From Sinomonas gamaensis (GTDB lineage: Bacteria > Actinomycetota > Actinomycetes > Actinomycetales > Micrococcaceae): a stretch of 64,000 bases of DNA. The position numbers and the translations under genes were made by a program. Under the pieces are notes generated by a model. It saw nothing but the letters and a program-made list of their open reading frames with translations. It was not told where the DNA came from and did not search any database. The DNA is taken from NCBI RefSeq assembly GCF_005876955.1, contig NZ_SSCL01000007.1, positions 124,001 through 188,000 on the forward strand. The letters are read 5' to 3'. This document shows, piece by piece, positions 39,917-48,231 of this stretch; the first letter of the stretch is position 1; every line of letters starts with the position of its first letter.

Positions 39917-41214
39917 CGACCACCCAAGAAACCCACAAGCCGGGCAGCGCGCCGGCAGTGGCGGCGCCCGACGCGCGCGTTCCCGCGCGGCGGCCGCTGC
40001 AGAAGCGCCAGCTGCCCAAGATCTCGGAGGTGCGCGAGCTCCTGCAGTTCCGGGCCCCCGTCCTCGACCCGGTCCGCCGGCGCCTCGAGGGGGCGCTCAC
40101 CATCGAGGATCTCCGCAAGATCAGCCGCCGCACCACGCCCCGGGCAGTGTTCGACTACGTTGACGGCGCCGCCGAATTCGAAGTCACGGCCCAGCGCAAC
40201 CTTGCCGCCTTCCGCGATGTCGAGTTCGTCCCCGAGACGCTCAACTCGGTGGCCGACCCCGATCTTTCGACCGAGCTGTTCGGCGAGCGCATCGCCTTCC
40301 CCCTCGTGTTCGCGCCGACGGGGTACACCCGGATGATGCACCACGAGGGCGAGTCCGCCGTGGCCAGGGTCGCCGAGCGCAACAACCTTCCGTACTCGCT
40401 CTCGACCGTGGGCACTACCACGATCGAGGAGGTCCGGGAAGCCGCCCCGAACGGGCAGAACTGGTTCCAGCTCTACCTGACCAACAATGTGGCGCTGAAC
40501 GAGGAGATGGTGGGCCGCGCGCTCGACTCGGGCTGCAAGACGGTCGTCCTCACGGTCGACACGGCGGTGGGAGGCGGGCGTCACAAGGACACCCGCAATG
40601 GCCTGACGATCCCGCCGTCGCTCACGGTGAAGACCTTCCTCGACATGTCCCGCTTCCCGTACTGGTGGTTCAACAAGCTCACCACCGCGCCGATCAACTT
40701 CGCGTTGCTCCGCGACTACCCGGGGACGTCGGCGGATGTCGCCGCGATGCTGTTCGACCCCGGGCTCGAATACGACGACCTCGCGTGGCTGCGCAAGGCG
40801 TGGCCGCACAACCTCCTGGTCAAGGGCATCACCAATCCCGAGGACGCGGGGCGCGTCGTGAAGGACTTCGGTGCCGACGGCGTCGTCGTGTCGAACCATG
40901 GCGGCCGGCAGCTCGATCGCACGCCTGCCACGCTCGACGTCCTGCCGGCGGTTCGCGAGGCGGTGGGCAGCGAGGCAACGCTGCTCCTCGACAGCGGGGT
41001 GCGCAACGGGCAGGACATCGTCGCGGCCGTCGCCCGTGGGGCGAACGCCGTGATGATTGGACGTGCGTACCTGTACGGCCTGATGGCCGGCGGGGAGCGC
41101 GGCGTTGAGCGGGCCGTGGAGATCCTGCGGACCGAGTACCGGCGCAGCCTCCAGCTGCTCGGGCTTCGCGAGACCCGGCAGATCTCCTCGCGCCACGTGC
41201 GCACGAGGGACTAG
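39913..41214 (+). CDS. FMN-dependent L-2-hydroxyacid (lactate) dehydrogenase
   Basis: A 433-residue LldD/glycolate-oxidase family enzyme: TTPRAVFDYVDGAAEFEVTA, FPLVFAPTGYTRMMHHEGES, the WFQLYL and VLTVDTAVGGGRHKD segments, then VVVSNHGGRQLD with the catalytic His-Gly-Gly-Arg, and DSGVRNGQDIVAAVA. The first 45 residues are an added basic/proline-rich tail. The family oxidises L-lactate, glycolate, mandelate or related acids, passing electrons to quinone or O2. Last gene of the cluster; a nested inverted repeat follows. Confidence 0.9.
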   Translation: MTTTQETHKPGSAPAVAAPDARVPARRPLQKRQLPKISEVRELLQFRAPVLDPVRRRLEGALTIEDLRKISRRTTPRAVFDYVDGAAEFEVTAQRNLAAFRDVEFVPETLNSVADPDLSTELFGERIAFPLVFAPTGYTRMMHHEGESAVARVAERNNLPYSLSTVGTTTIEEVREAAPNGQNWFQLYLTNNVALNEEMVGRALDSGCKTVVLTVDTAVGGGRHKDTRNGLTIPPSLTVKTFLDMSRFPYWWFNKLTTAPINFALLRDYPGTSADVAAMLFDPGLEYDDLAWLRKAWPHNLLVKGITNPEDAGRVVKDFGADGVVVSNHGGRQLDRTPATLDVLPAVREAVGSEATLLLDSGVRNGQDIVAAVARGANAVMIGRAYLYGLMAGGERGVERAVEILRTEYRRSLQLLGLRETRQISSRHVRTRD

Positions 41215-41239
41215 AGGCCGCCAGCAGGCGCCGCCCTCC

Positions 41240-41312
41240 CGCGAAACCCCCCGGATTCCGGCCAAACCCATGGCTGGAGCCGGGGGTTTGGGAGCGTCGC
41301 CGGGGTTTCGCG
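41240..41312. terminator. Nested inverted repeats between convergent genes
   Basis: Outer arms CGCGAAACCCC (41240-41250)/GGGGTTTCGCG (41302-41312), inner arms CCAAACCC (41262-41269)/GGGTTTGG (41284-41291), and a core GGCT-GG-AGCC. The only element in the 118-bp gap between two convergent genes, so probably a two-way terminator, though there is no T-run. It could also be a REP-type element. Confidence 0.6.
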
Positions 41313-41332
41313 ATCAGGGTCGTGCAGGAGCG

Positions 41333-41809
41333 CTAGGCCACCGCGAAGAGGTGCACCACCACTCGGTCCGGGTATCGCTCCCCGGATCCCACGAACAGGG
41401 TGCGGTTCATCCACTCCCACTCGGCAGCAGAGGTGCGCAGGCGCACGGCGCAGCGGAAGTAGATCTCTGCAAGGTCTACCGGTTCGCCCGCGAGCAGGCG
41501 CGCCATGGCGTCCGTGCTCCCCGAGCGGAGGGCGGCGTTGTCCACTGAGATGACAGCGCCGTCCTCCGTCTCGATCGCATAGCGCGCCTCGAGCTGCGTG
41601 AGCTCGGGGGAGTGGAGGGTCTGGAAGTCCGCCCCGCCGGCAAGCACGCGGCCCGTGAACCGCGGACCCGTGACCGTGCCGCCCGTGATCGGGATGATCC
41701 GCCGATGCCCTTCGGGGGTCGGACCCACGTCGATCGGCTCCGCGATGAGCACGGAGAGCGTCCCCGCGTAGTCGAGGGCAGGCGGCAACGGAGTCGAGTC
41801 TGGAGCCAT
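41333..41809 (-). CDS. DUF3237 family protein
   Basis: A 158-residue beta-barrel protein of the DUF3237 family: RRIIPITGGTVTGPRFTGRV and LAGGADFQTLHSPELTQLEA, then EIYFRCAVRLRTSAAEWEWM and the ending NRTLFVGSGERYPDRVVVHL. The function is unknown; members often sit with aromatic or hydroxyacid catabolic genes. It begins 2 bp after the stop of the CocE-type gene, so the two are in one operon. Confidence 0.88.
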   Translation of the reverse strand: MAPDSTPLPPALDYAGTLSVLIAEPIDVGPTPEGHRRIIPITGGTVTGPRFTGRVLAGGADFQTLHSPELTQLEARYAIETEDGAVISVDNAALRSGSTDAMARLLAGEPVDLAEIYFRCAVRLRTSAAEWEWMNRTLFVGSGERYPDRVVVHLFAVA

Positions 41810-41811
41810 GG

Positions 41812-43581
41812 CTAGGACAGTACTCCGAGTGTGATCCGGCTCGGCGCGCTCGCGCCGAAGTGCACTTCCTGGTGCGCCGCCACGGTGTCCGACGAGTCGA
41901 GGGCCTTGGCGCCCGTATTGAGGTTGCGGTCCCATCGGGGGTGGCAGCTCGACGTCACCTGGACACGGAGACGGTCGCCCGGCTGGAACGTGCACGCCGT
42001 CGCCCAGAGGCTCACGGCGAATTCCTCTGCCTTGCCGGGCGTGAGCGGGCGCCGCGGCATTCCGGCGCGGAAGACGCCGTCGCCCGCGCACGCATCTCGC
42101 CATGAGGCCCGGACAATCCCGTCCGCGAGCCCCACCGAGCGGCCGTCGGGCGTCACCCGGCAGAGCCGCACCACGAAGTCGGTGTCGACGGCGGACGACG
42201 ACGCAAACAGGTGCGCTGTCACCTCGCCGAAGACGGTGAGCGGCTCGGCGAGGGGGTTGCTGGTGAAGGTGAGCACGTCGCTGCGGGCCTCGACCCGCCA
42301 TTGCTCGGCCGGTCCGGCGAAGTCGGCCCCGAGGTGCATGGTCGCGCCACCGGTCGTGGGGACGGGGTCGAGGGGGTCGTAGTCGTACTCAACTGTGCCG
42401 TCCTCGCGCGCTTCCTCGGCGAGCGTTCCGTTCGCGCCGAGGAAGAACTCGATCGTCGCGCCCGGCTCGCGCAGCTCGTCGAATCCGCGCCACCGGTTCT
42501 CGCCCATGAAGTACACGAGGGCCGGGGGCAGCTCGGGCGCGCTCTGTCCGCGCCCGCCGTCGAGCACTCGCCGGAACCACTCGGCATGGATCGACGAGAG
42601 ATCCCCGAAGGAGCCGACGGCGGCGGCCGAGCCGCCGGGGAACGCCACGTCGGGGAATACCCCGGTGTAATTGGTGTGGCTCCACGGCCCGAGGATCAGG
42701 TTCGGCCTCGGAATTGAGGGGTCCTTCCGCGACGCCTCGAGCTGGAGTCGGTACTGGGCCAGCGTGTTCGGCAGGAAGATGTCGAACCAGCCCCCGATGT
42801 TGAGGGTCGGCAGGGCAAAGGGCTCGGAAGCGGGCCAGTTCCAGGCCTCGGAGATCTCGCCGCCCGGATCCTCGCCCGTGGACGGGATGATGTACGACTG
42901 CAGGAACGTGCTTGCCCTGGACTTGAGGTCGTTGAGCGGGAGCGTCCCGTACGCTGACCCGTCGGCGAAGGAGACGTCGAGCTCTCGCCAGGCGTCGAGT
43001 TCTCGGCGCAGACGAGCCGGGTCGCCTGCGAACTCACGGCGAATCGTCTCCAGCGAGATCGAGCCGTGGCCCCAGCTCAGCCGGGAACCGAGCTCGAATG
43101 CCCCTCCCCGGAAGAGCGCCCCGTTGTCCGCGCTGCCCGCCGCACATACCCCTGGAGCCAGGGCGCCGAGACCGCGGGGATGGCGTCGTGCGGCGCGGAG
43201 CTGGGACTCGGCGAAGTACGAACGACCCCACATCCCCACCCGACCCGAGGAGTACGGGAGGCTCGCCGCCCACTCGACCGCCTCAGCGCCGTCGTCCGCT
43301 TCCTGCGCGCTGGGCGAGAAGTCGCCCTCCGAGCCGAAGCGACCCCGCACGTCCTGGAGGATGACCACGAAGCCGGCCGCGGCGACTGTCGCGGGGTTGA
43401 AGTAGGCCGAGTTGACCGAGAGGTCGCGCCCGTACGGGGTGCGGGTCATGAGGACGGGGAAGCGCTCGCCGTCCGCCGCGGGCCGGTAGACGGTCGACCG
43501 CAGGATCGTTCCGTCGCTCAGCGGGGTTTCGATGTCGTTTTCAAGGAGGACGTCGAAGCGTTCAATGAGGACGTCGGACAT
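41812..43581 (-). CDS. CocE/NonD-family hydrolase (X-Pro dipeptidyl-peptidase-like)
   Basis: A 589-residue serine hydrolase. The alpha/beta part has VLMTRTPYGRD, VILQDVRGRFGSEGDF, and the nucleophile elbow GMWGRSYFAESQL, with NIGGWFDIFL and LGPWSHTNYTG contributing acid and His. The C-terminal 230 residues form the jelly-roll domain of the family (cocaine esterase, alpha-amino-acid ester hydrolase). It cleaves an ester or amide. The start overlaps the MHS carrier stop (TGATG); GTG 43584 is an alternative start. Confidence 0.9.
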   Translation of the reverse strand: MSDVLIERFDVLLENDIETPLSDGTILRSTVYRPAADGERFPVLMTRTPYGRDLSVNSAYFNPATVAAAGFVVILQDVRGRFGSEGDFSPSAQEADDGAEAVEWAASLPYSSGRVGMWGRSYFAESQLRAARRHPRGLGALAPGVCAAGSADNGALFRGGAFELGSRLSWGHGSISLETIRREFAGDPARLRRELDAWRELDVSFADGSAYGTLPLNDLKSRASTFLQSYIIPSTGEDPGGEISEAWNWPASEPFALPTLNIGGWFDIFLPNTLAQYRLQLEASRKDPSIPRPNLILGPWSHTNYTGVFPDVAFPGGSAAAVGSFGDLSSIHAEWFRRVLDGGRGQSAPELPPALVYFMGENRWRGFDELREPGATIEFFLGANGTLAEEAREDGTVEYDYDPLDPVPTTGGATMHLGADFAGPAEQWRVEARSDVLTFTSNPLAEPLTVFGEVTAHLFASSSAVDTDFVVRLCRVTPDGRSVGLADGIVRASWRDACAGDGVFRAGMPRRPLTPGKAEEFAVSLWATACTFQPGDRLRVQVTSSCHPRWDRNLNTGAKALDSSDTVAAHQEVHFGASAPSRITLGVLS

Positions 43582-44918
43582 CACGCGGCCTTCTTGCCGA
43601 GGTCATCGGTGTCCACACGGTAGGTCTCGCGGACCCAGAAGAGGGTCACGAGGGCCGAGATGCCGCAGCAGACGGCGGTGAAGACGGCGACCGGCACCCA
43701 GCCGTCGGGGCCGGGGCGGACGACGGCGGCCGCGATCGTGGGCGCGAAGCCCGTCACGATGAGTCCGAGCTGGGAGGAGATCGCGGCGCCGGAGTAGCGG
43801 ATGCGGGTGGGGAACATCTCGGCCACGATCGCAGGGCCGAGCGGGTTGACCATGCCGTAGCCGACCACCATCACGATGATCGAGGTGGCAAAGACGAGCG
43901 GGACGTTCTTCTCCGAGATGGACCAGAAGTAGGCGAAGATCGAGACCGCGCAGATGACGTTGCCCGCAATGAAGACGGGCTTGCGGCCGATCCGGTCGGC
44001 GAGGATGCCGAACAGCGGCTGGGCGACGATGCCGAGGGCGGCCGTGACGATGGTGGTGGTGAGCATGACGCTGCTCGAGACGAGGTGGCCGTTCGTCGCG
44101 TAGGAGAGGCTGAAGGCCGAGACGATCGTGGAGACCACGGCCCACACCCCGAAGATGATGACCTTGATGATGGTGGGCCAGTAGTCGCGGAAGACCACCT
44201 TGAGGGGGAGTTCCAGTTTGGTCTCCCCGGTTTCCCGCACGTGCTCGAATACCTCGGCCTCGGGGACACGCCGGCGGATCACGAAACCGGCGGCCGCGAC
44301 GACGAAGCTCGCCAGGAACGGGATTCGCCAGCCCCAGGCGACCAGATCGCCCTGCGGCATGAACGAGACCAGCAGGAACGCGATCGAGGCCAGCATGATC
44401 CCGGCGGCAGCGCCGGTGTTGACCCAGCTCGCGAAGAACGCGCGGCGGCCCGACGGTGCATGTTCGAGGGAGAGCGTGACGGCGCCGACGGACTCGCCGG
44501 CGGCCGAGATGCCCTGCAGCACCCGCAGGAGCACGAGGATCACGGGGGCGGCTGCTCCGATCATGGCCGTTGGCGGCAAGCAGCCGATGAGGAACGTGGC
44601 CAGGCCCATCGAGACGAGCGTGAAGACGAGCATCTGCTTGCGTCCGATGCGGTCGCCGAAGTGGCCGATGAATCCCGCCGCGAGCGGGCGGACCACGTAA
44701 CCGATGCCGAGCGTCGCCATTGACAGGAACTGTCCGAGGAACGGGTCGATTCCGGGGAAGAAGATCTTGTTGAAGATCAGCGCGGAAGCCGATCCGTAGA
44801 TGAAGAAGTCGTAGTACTCGAGGGTGCTTCCGACGAAGCTAGCCGCGGCGGCTTTGCGCGCGTGGCGTCCGGGCGGCGCGGCGACAGCGGAAGCTGCCGT
44901 TTCGGGACCAGCGGTCAT
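43581..44918 (-). CDS. MHS-family MFS transporter (metabolite:H+ symporter)
   Basis: A 445-residue carrier with 12 helices: STLEYYDFFIYGSASALIFN at helix 1, then MATLGIGYVVRPLAAGFIGH and FGDRIGRKQMLVFT, the MHS signature, and GVWAVVSTIVSAFSLSYATN in the second half. This group takes up organic acids (shikimate, proline/betaine, alpha-ketoglutarate, aromatic acids). First gene of an operon with CocE and DUF3237 genes, opposite a PaaX-type regulator, so it probably imports an ester or acid used by them. Confidence 0.9.
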   Translation of the reverse strand: MTAGPETAASAVAAPPGRHARKAAAASFVGSTLEYYDFFIYGSASALIFNKIFFPGIDPFLGQFLSMATLGIGYVVRPLAAGFIGHFGDRIGRKQMLVFTLVSMGLATFLIGCLPPTAMIGAAAPVILVLLRVLQGISAAGESVGAVTLSLEHAPSGRRAFFASWVNTGAAAGIMLASIAFLLVSFMPQGDLVAWGWRIPFLASFVVAAAGFVIRRRVPEAEVFEHVRETGETKLELPLKVVFRDYWPTIIKVIIFGVWAVVSTIVSAFSLSYATNGHLVSSSVMLTTTIVTAALGIVAQPLFGILADRIGRKPVFIAGNVICAVSIFAYFWSISEKNVPLVFATSIIVMVVGYGMVNPLGPAIVAEMFPTRIRYSGAAISSQLGLIVTGFAPTIAAAVVRPGPDGWVPVAVFTAVCCGISALVTLFWVRETYRVDTDDLGKKAA

Positions 44919-45025
44919 TGCGGATCTCCTGAATTCGGGGGGGTGGTGAATGGGGGCTCATGTGGAGCGTGTGGGCTGCATCACTCGTGAATCTATAGTT
45001 GCGTTAAAACAAGCGATCGTCAATC

Positions 45026-45039
45026 AATCTGCAAAGATT
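45026..45039. promoter_or_regulatory. Inverted repeat in the MHS/PaaX divergent region
   Basis: AATCT-GCAA-AGATT, 17 bp before the PaaX GTG and about 110 bp before the MHS carrier start. It is in an AT-rich part of the region and may be the regulator's own operator. Confidence 0.4.
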
Positions 45040-45055
45040 CTTCTGCTGGCAAGAT

Positions 45056-45967
45056 GTGAACGTGCGCTATGACGGACAAGGGCGGGCGAGCGCGGCCGCC
45101 GTCGACTTCCCACGCCCCCAGCGAGGGGGCACGAGCCAGCATCTGCTGGTGACGCTGCTCGGCGAGTTCTGGCGGAAGACCGACCTGTGGCTCCCTGCGC
45201 GGGCAATCGTCCGCCTCGCCGAGGATGTGGGGCTGAGTCGTTCGGCAGTGACGACGGCGCTCAGCCGCCTCGCAGCGCGGGGGGTCCTCGAGAACGACGG
45301 CGGAGGGCGGGCTTCGCGTTACCGCTTCACTGCCGCGGCGCGCGCCCGGCTGGTCATCGGCGCAGCCCAGGTTGCAGAGTTCGGCGACCCGAAGGTCCGC
45401 TGGGATCACCGGTGGACCGCCGTCGCCTTTTCCGTGCCGGAGTCGGAACGGGAGATTCGCGAGGCGTTCCGTGCCCGGCTCAAGTGGCTCGGCTTCGCCC
45501 CGGTCTACGGGGCCCTGTGGTTCTCGCCGCGTGATCGGATGGCTCAGGTGCAGGAGGTCGCCGAAGGATACGGAGTGGACGACTTCATGGCGTTCCGCGT
45601 CGAGGACGACGGCTTCGAGGGCCGGCGCCCTGTCATCGTCGATACTGCGGCGCCGCCCCGTCGTTACGCGCAGTTCGCGGCCGCGAATGAGGTTCGGCTC
45701 GAGCGGTTGCGCTCCGGAGTCCTCGATCCCCGGGAGGGGTTCCGTGCGCGCGTGGAAGTGATGGACGAGTGGCGCTCGTTCCCCTGGGACGATCCCGGGA
45801 TGCCGTACGAACTCCTCCCGGCCGACTGGCCGCTCCTCCGGGCGCGTGAGACGTTCGTCGAGGTGTACAAGGCGACTGCCCCGCTCGTCGAACGGCATGT
45901 CCAGGCCGTGCTGGGCGAACTTGCTCCGGACGCGCGAGCCGGAGTCGTGGTGCCCGCCACGCTCTAG
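45056..45967 (+). CDS. PaaX-family transcriptional repressor
   Basis: A 303-residue regulator. The N-terminal winged HTH (about 25-85) is HLLVTLLGEFWRKTDLWLPA, DVGLSRSAVTTALSRLAARG. The middle and C-terminal domains (DHRWTAVAFSVPESEREIRE, WLGFAPVYGALWFSPRD) match PaaX, the phenylacetyl-CoA-responsive repressor. No phenylacetate genes are nearby, so the ligand may be another acyl-CoA or acid. The only in-frame starts are GTG 45056 and GTG 45062. It probably represses the divergent MHS-CocE-DUF3237 operon. Confidence 0.88.
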   Translation: MNVRYDGQGRASAAAVDFPRPQRGGTSQHLLVTLLGEFWRKTDLWLPARAIVRLAEDVGLSRSAVTTALSRLAARGVLENDGGGRASRYRFTAAARARLVIGAAQVAEFGDPKVRWDHRWTAVAFSVPESEREIREAFRARLKWLGFAPVYGALWFSPRDRMAQVQEVAEGYGVDDFMAFRVEDDGFEGRRPVIVDTAAPPRRYAQFAAANEVRLERLRSGVLDPREGFRARVEVMDEWRSFPWDDPGMPYELLPADWPLLRARETFVEVYKATAPLVERHVQAVLGELAPDARAGVVVPATL

Positions 45968-45974
45968 GCTTGCC

Positions 45975-45999
45975 GAATATACCCCCTAGGGGTATATTC
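45975..45999. promoter_or_regulatory. CsoR-type copper operator
   Basis: GAATATACCCC-CTA-GGGGTATATTC, 11-bp perfect arms. AT-flanked poly-C/poly-G palindromes of this form are the known sites of CsoR-type copper repressors. It lies 101 bp before the copper ATPase start. No csoR gene is in the window. Confidence 0.75.
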
Positions 46000-46099
46000 A
46001 AGGTGCTGTCAGCGATGAACACGGTCCGGGGAAAAACGCCCCGCAACCGCCGATCGACCACAGCCGAACTCTCCGCTTCAAGGAAGGACGGCGCAGGCG

Positions 46100-48220
46100 A
46101 TGGATGACCACAGCCACCACCACACTCAAGGCTCGACGACTCAGCGCGAGCATGAGCACCAGCCAGACGGGCACCGGCACACCACTCACGCCGTGCACAC
46201 TCACGCCGTGCACACTCAAGCCGTGCACACTCACGGCGAGCATGCGGGCCATAGCGTGGCGATGTTCCGCGACAGGTTCTGGCTCACGCTCGCGCTCTCC
46301 GCCGTCGTCGTTCTTTTCAGCCCTATGTTCTGGGGACTCTTCGGGGCTGCTCCGCCGGAATTCCCGGGCAGCGCAGGGATTCCGCCTGTGCTCGGCACCG
46401 TGGTCTTCGTCTATGGCGGCGCCCCGTTCCTCAAGGGCGGCCTGCGCGAACTGCGAGAGCGACAGCCAGGCATGATGCTCCTCATCGCGATGGCGATCTC
46501 GGTGGCCTTCCTGGCCTCGTGGGCGACGAGCCTGCACCTCGGGGGATTCGACCTCGACTTCTGGTGGGAGCTCGCGCTCCTCGTCACCATCATGCTGCTG
46601 GGCCACTGGCTCGAGATGCGCGCCCTCGGCGCTTCTCAAGGCGCCCTCGCCGCTCTCGCGGCACTGCTTCCGGACGAGGCCGAGCGCGTCACGCCGGTGG
46701 GCACCGAGGTAGTCCCGGCGTCCGAGCTCGCACCGGGCGACCTTGTCCTCGTCCGCCCCGGGGGCCGTCTGCCGGCCGACGGCCGTATCGAGGCTGGGAC
46801 AGCGGAGCTGGACGAGTCGATGATCACCGGCGAGTCCAAGACCGTGAGCCGTGGGTTGGGCGAGGCGGTCGTCGCGGGGACGGTCGCCACGGACAACAGC
46901 CTGCGGATCCGCGTCGAAGCGGTCGGGGAGTCGACGGCGTTGGCCGGGATCCAGCGAATGGTCGCCGCCGCGCAGGCCTCCTCAAGCCGCGCCCAGGCCC
47001 TCGCTGATCGCGCCGCGGCGTTCCTCTTCTACTTCGCCTCGGTCGCCGGGATTCTCACGTTCGTCGCATGGGCGCTCCTGGGAAGCATCGACGACGCCGT
47101 CACCCGCACAGTCACCGTGCTGGTGATCGCGTGCCCGCACGCTCTCGGCCTTGCGATCCCGCTGGTCATCGCGATCTCCACCGAGCGCGCGGCCCGCGCG
47201 GGCGTGCTCGTCAAGGACCGTCTGTCACTGGAGCGCATGCGGACCGTTGACGTTGTCCTCTTCGACAAGACGGGAACCCTCACGAGAGGCGAGCCGGAGG
47301 TTCTTGGGCTCGCATCCGCCAACGGTGTCTCGGAGGGCGAGCTACTTGCCCTCGCCGCGGCGGTCGAGTCGGACAGCGAGCATCCGCTCGCCCGGGCTAT
47401 TGCGCGCGCTGCAGCCGCGCACGCAGTCGCGGTGCCCGCCGCGCGTGATTTCGTCGCCCGGTCCGGACTTGGCGTCGAGGCGACGGTCGACGGCGAACAG
47501 CTCCAGGTGGGCGGGCCCGCCCTGCTCGCCGAAGCGGGAGTGGCGGCTGGCGCTGAGCTGAGCGCCGCCGTCGGCCCTTGGAAGGCCCGGGGCGCGACTG
47601 TCCTCCATGTGATCGCAGGAGGCCGCGTGATCGGCGCGCTCGCGCTCGAGGACGCGGTGCGTGAGGAGTCGCGGACGGCGGTGCGCGCGCTTCAGCGGCG
47701 CGGGGTGCGGGTCGCGATGATCACCGGCGATGCCCAGCAGGTCGCGGACGCCGTCGCGGCGGACCTCGGCATCGATGAGGTCTTCGCCCAGGTCCTGCCG
47801 CAGGACAAGGACCAGAAGGTCGCCGAGCTCCAGCGCCGGGGTTTGCGGGTGGCCATGGTGGGCGACGGCGTCAACGATGCGCCTGCCTTGGCCCGCGCGG
47901 ACGTGGGCATCGCGATTGGGGCGGGGACCGACGTTGCGATCGAGTCGGCTGGCGTGGTCCTCGCAGGCAACGACCCCCGGTCGGTGGTGTCCGTCGTCGA
48001 ACTCTCGCGGGCGAGCTACCGGAAGATGTGGCAGAACCTCGTCTGGGCGACGGGCTACAACGTGGTCGCAGTTCCGCTCGCGGCGGGCGTCCTTGCGTTC
48101 GCCGGGGTCGTGCTCGCGCCGGCGGCCGCCGCGGTGCTCATGTCCCTCTCGACCATCGTGGTGGCGCTCAACGCGCAGCTCCTCCGTGGTCTTGATCTCA
48201 GTGCCTCGCGGGTCCATTAG
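46100..48220 (+). CDS. copB: CopB-type heavy-metal P1B ATPase (copper/silver export)
   Basis: A 706-residue P-type ATPase. The first 50 residues are His-rich (MDDHSHHHTQ, then three AVHTH/Q repeats) and would bind metal. TGES is near residue 243, the CPH transmembrane motif (P1B-3/CopB type) near 345, the phosphorylated Asp in DKTGT at about 389, HP in SEHPLARA, and GDGVNDAPAL near the end. It exports copper (or silver) from the cytoplasm. A CsoR-type operator precedes it and a DUF305 gene follows by 11 bp. Confidence 0.93.
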   Translation: MDDHSHHHTQGSTTQREHEHQPDGHRHTTHAVHTHAVHTQAVHTHGEHAGHSVAMFRDRFWLTLALSAVVVLFSPMFWGLFGAAPPEFPGSAGIPPVLGTVVFVYGGAPFLKGGLRELRERQPGMMLLIAMAISVAFLASWATSLHLGGFDLDFWWELALLVTIMLLGHWLEMRALGASQGALAALAALLPDEAERVTPVGTEVVPASELAPGDLVLVRPGGRLPADGRIEAGTAELDESMITGESKTVSRGLGEAVVAGTVATDNSLRIRVEAVGESTALAGIQRMVAAAQASSSRAQALADRAAAFLFYFASVAGILTFVAWALLGSIDDAVTRTVTVLVIACPHALGLAIPLVIAISTERAARAGVLVKDRLSLERMRTVDVVLFDKTGTLTRGEPEVLGLASANGVSEGELLALAAAVESDSEHPLARAIARAAAAHAVAVPAARDFVARSGLGVEATVDGEQLQVGGPALLAEAGVAAGAELSAAVGPWKARGATVLHVIAGGRVIGALALEDAVREESRTAVRALQRRGVRVAMITGDAQQVADAVAADLGIDEVFAQVLPQDKDQKVAELQRRGLRVAMVGDGVNDAPALARADVGIAIGAGTDVAIESAGVVLAGNDPRSVVSVVELSRASYRKMWQNLVWATGYNVVAVPLAAGVLAFAGVVLAPAAAAVLMSLSTIVVALNAQLLRGLDLSASRVH

Positions 48221-48231
48221 GTTGATCCTCA

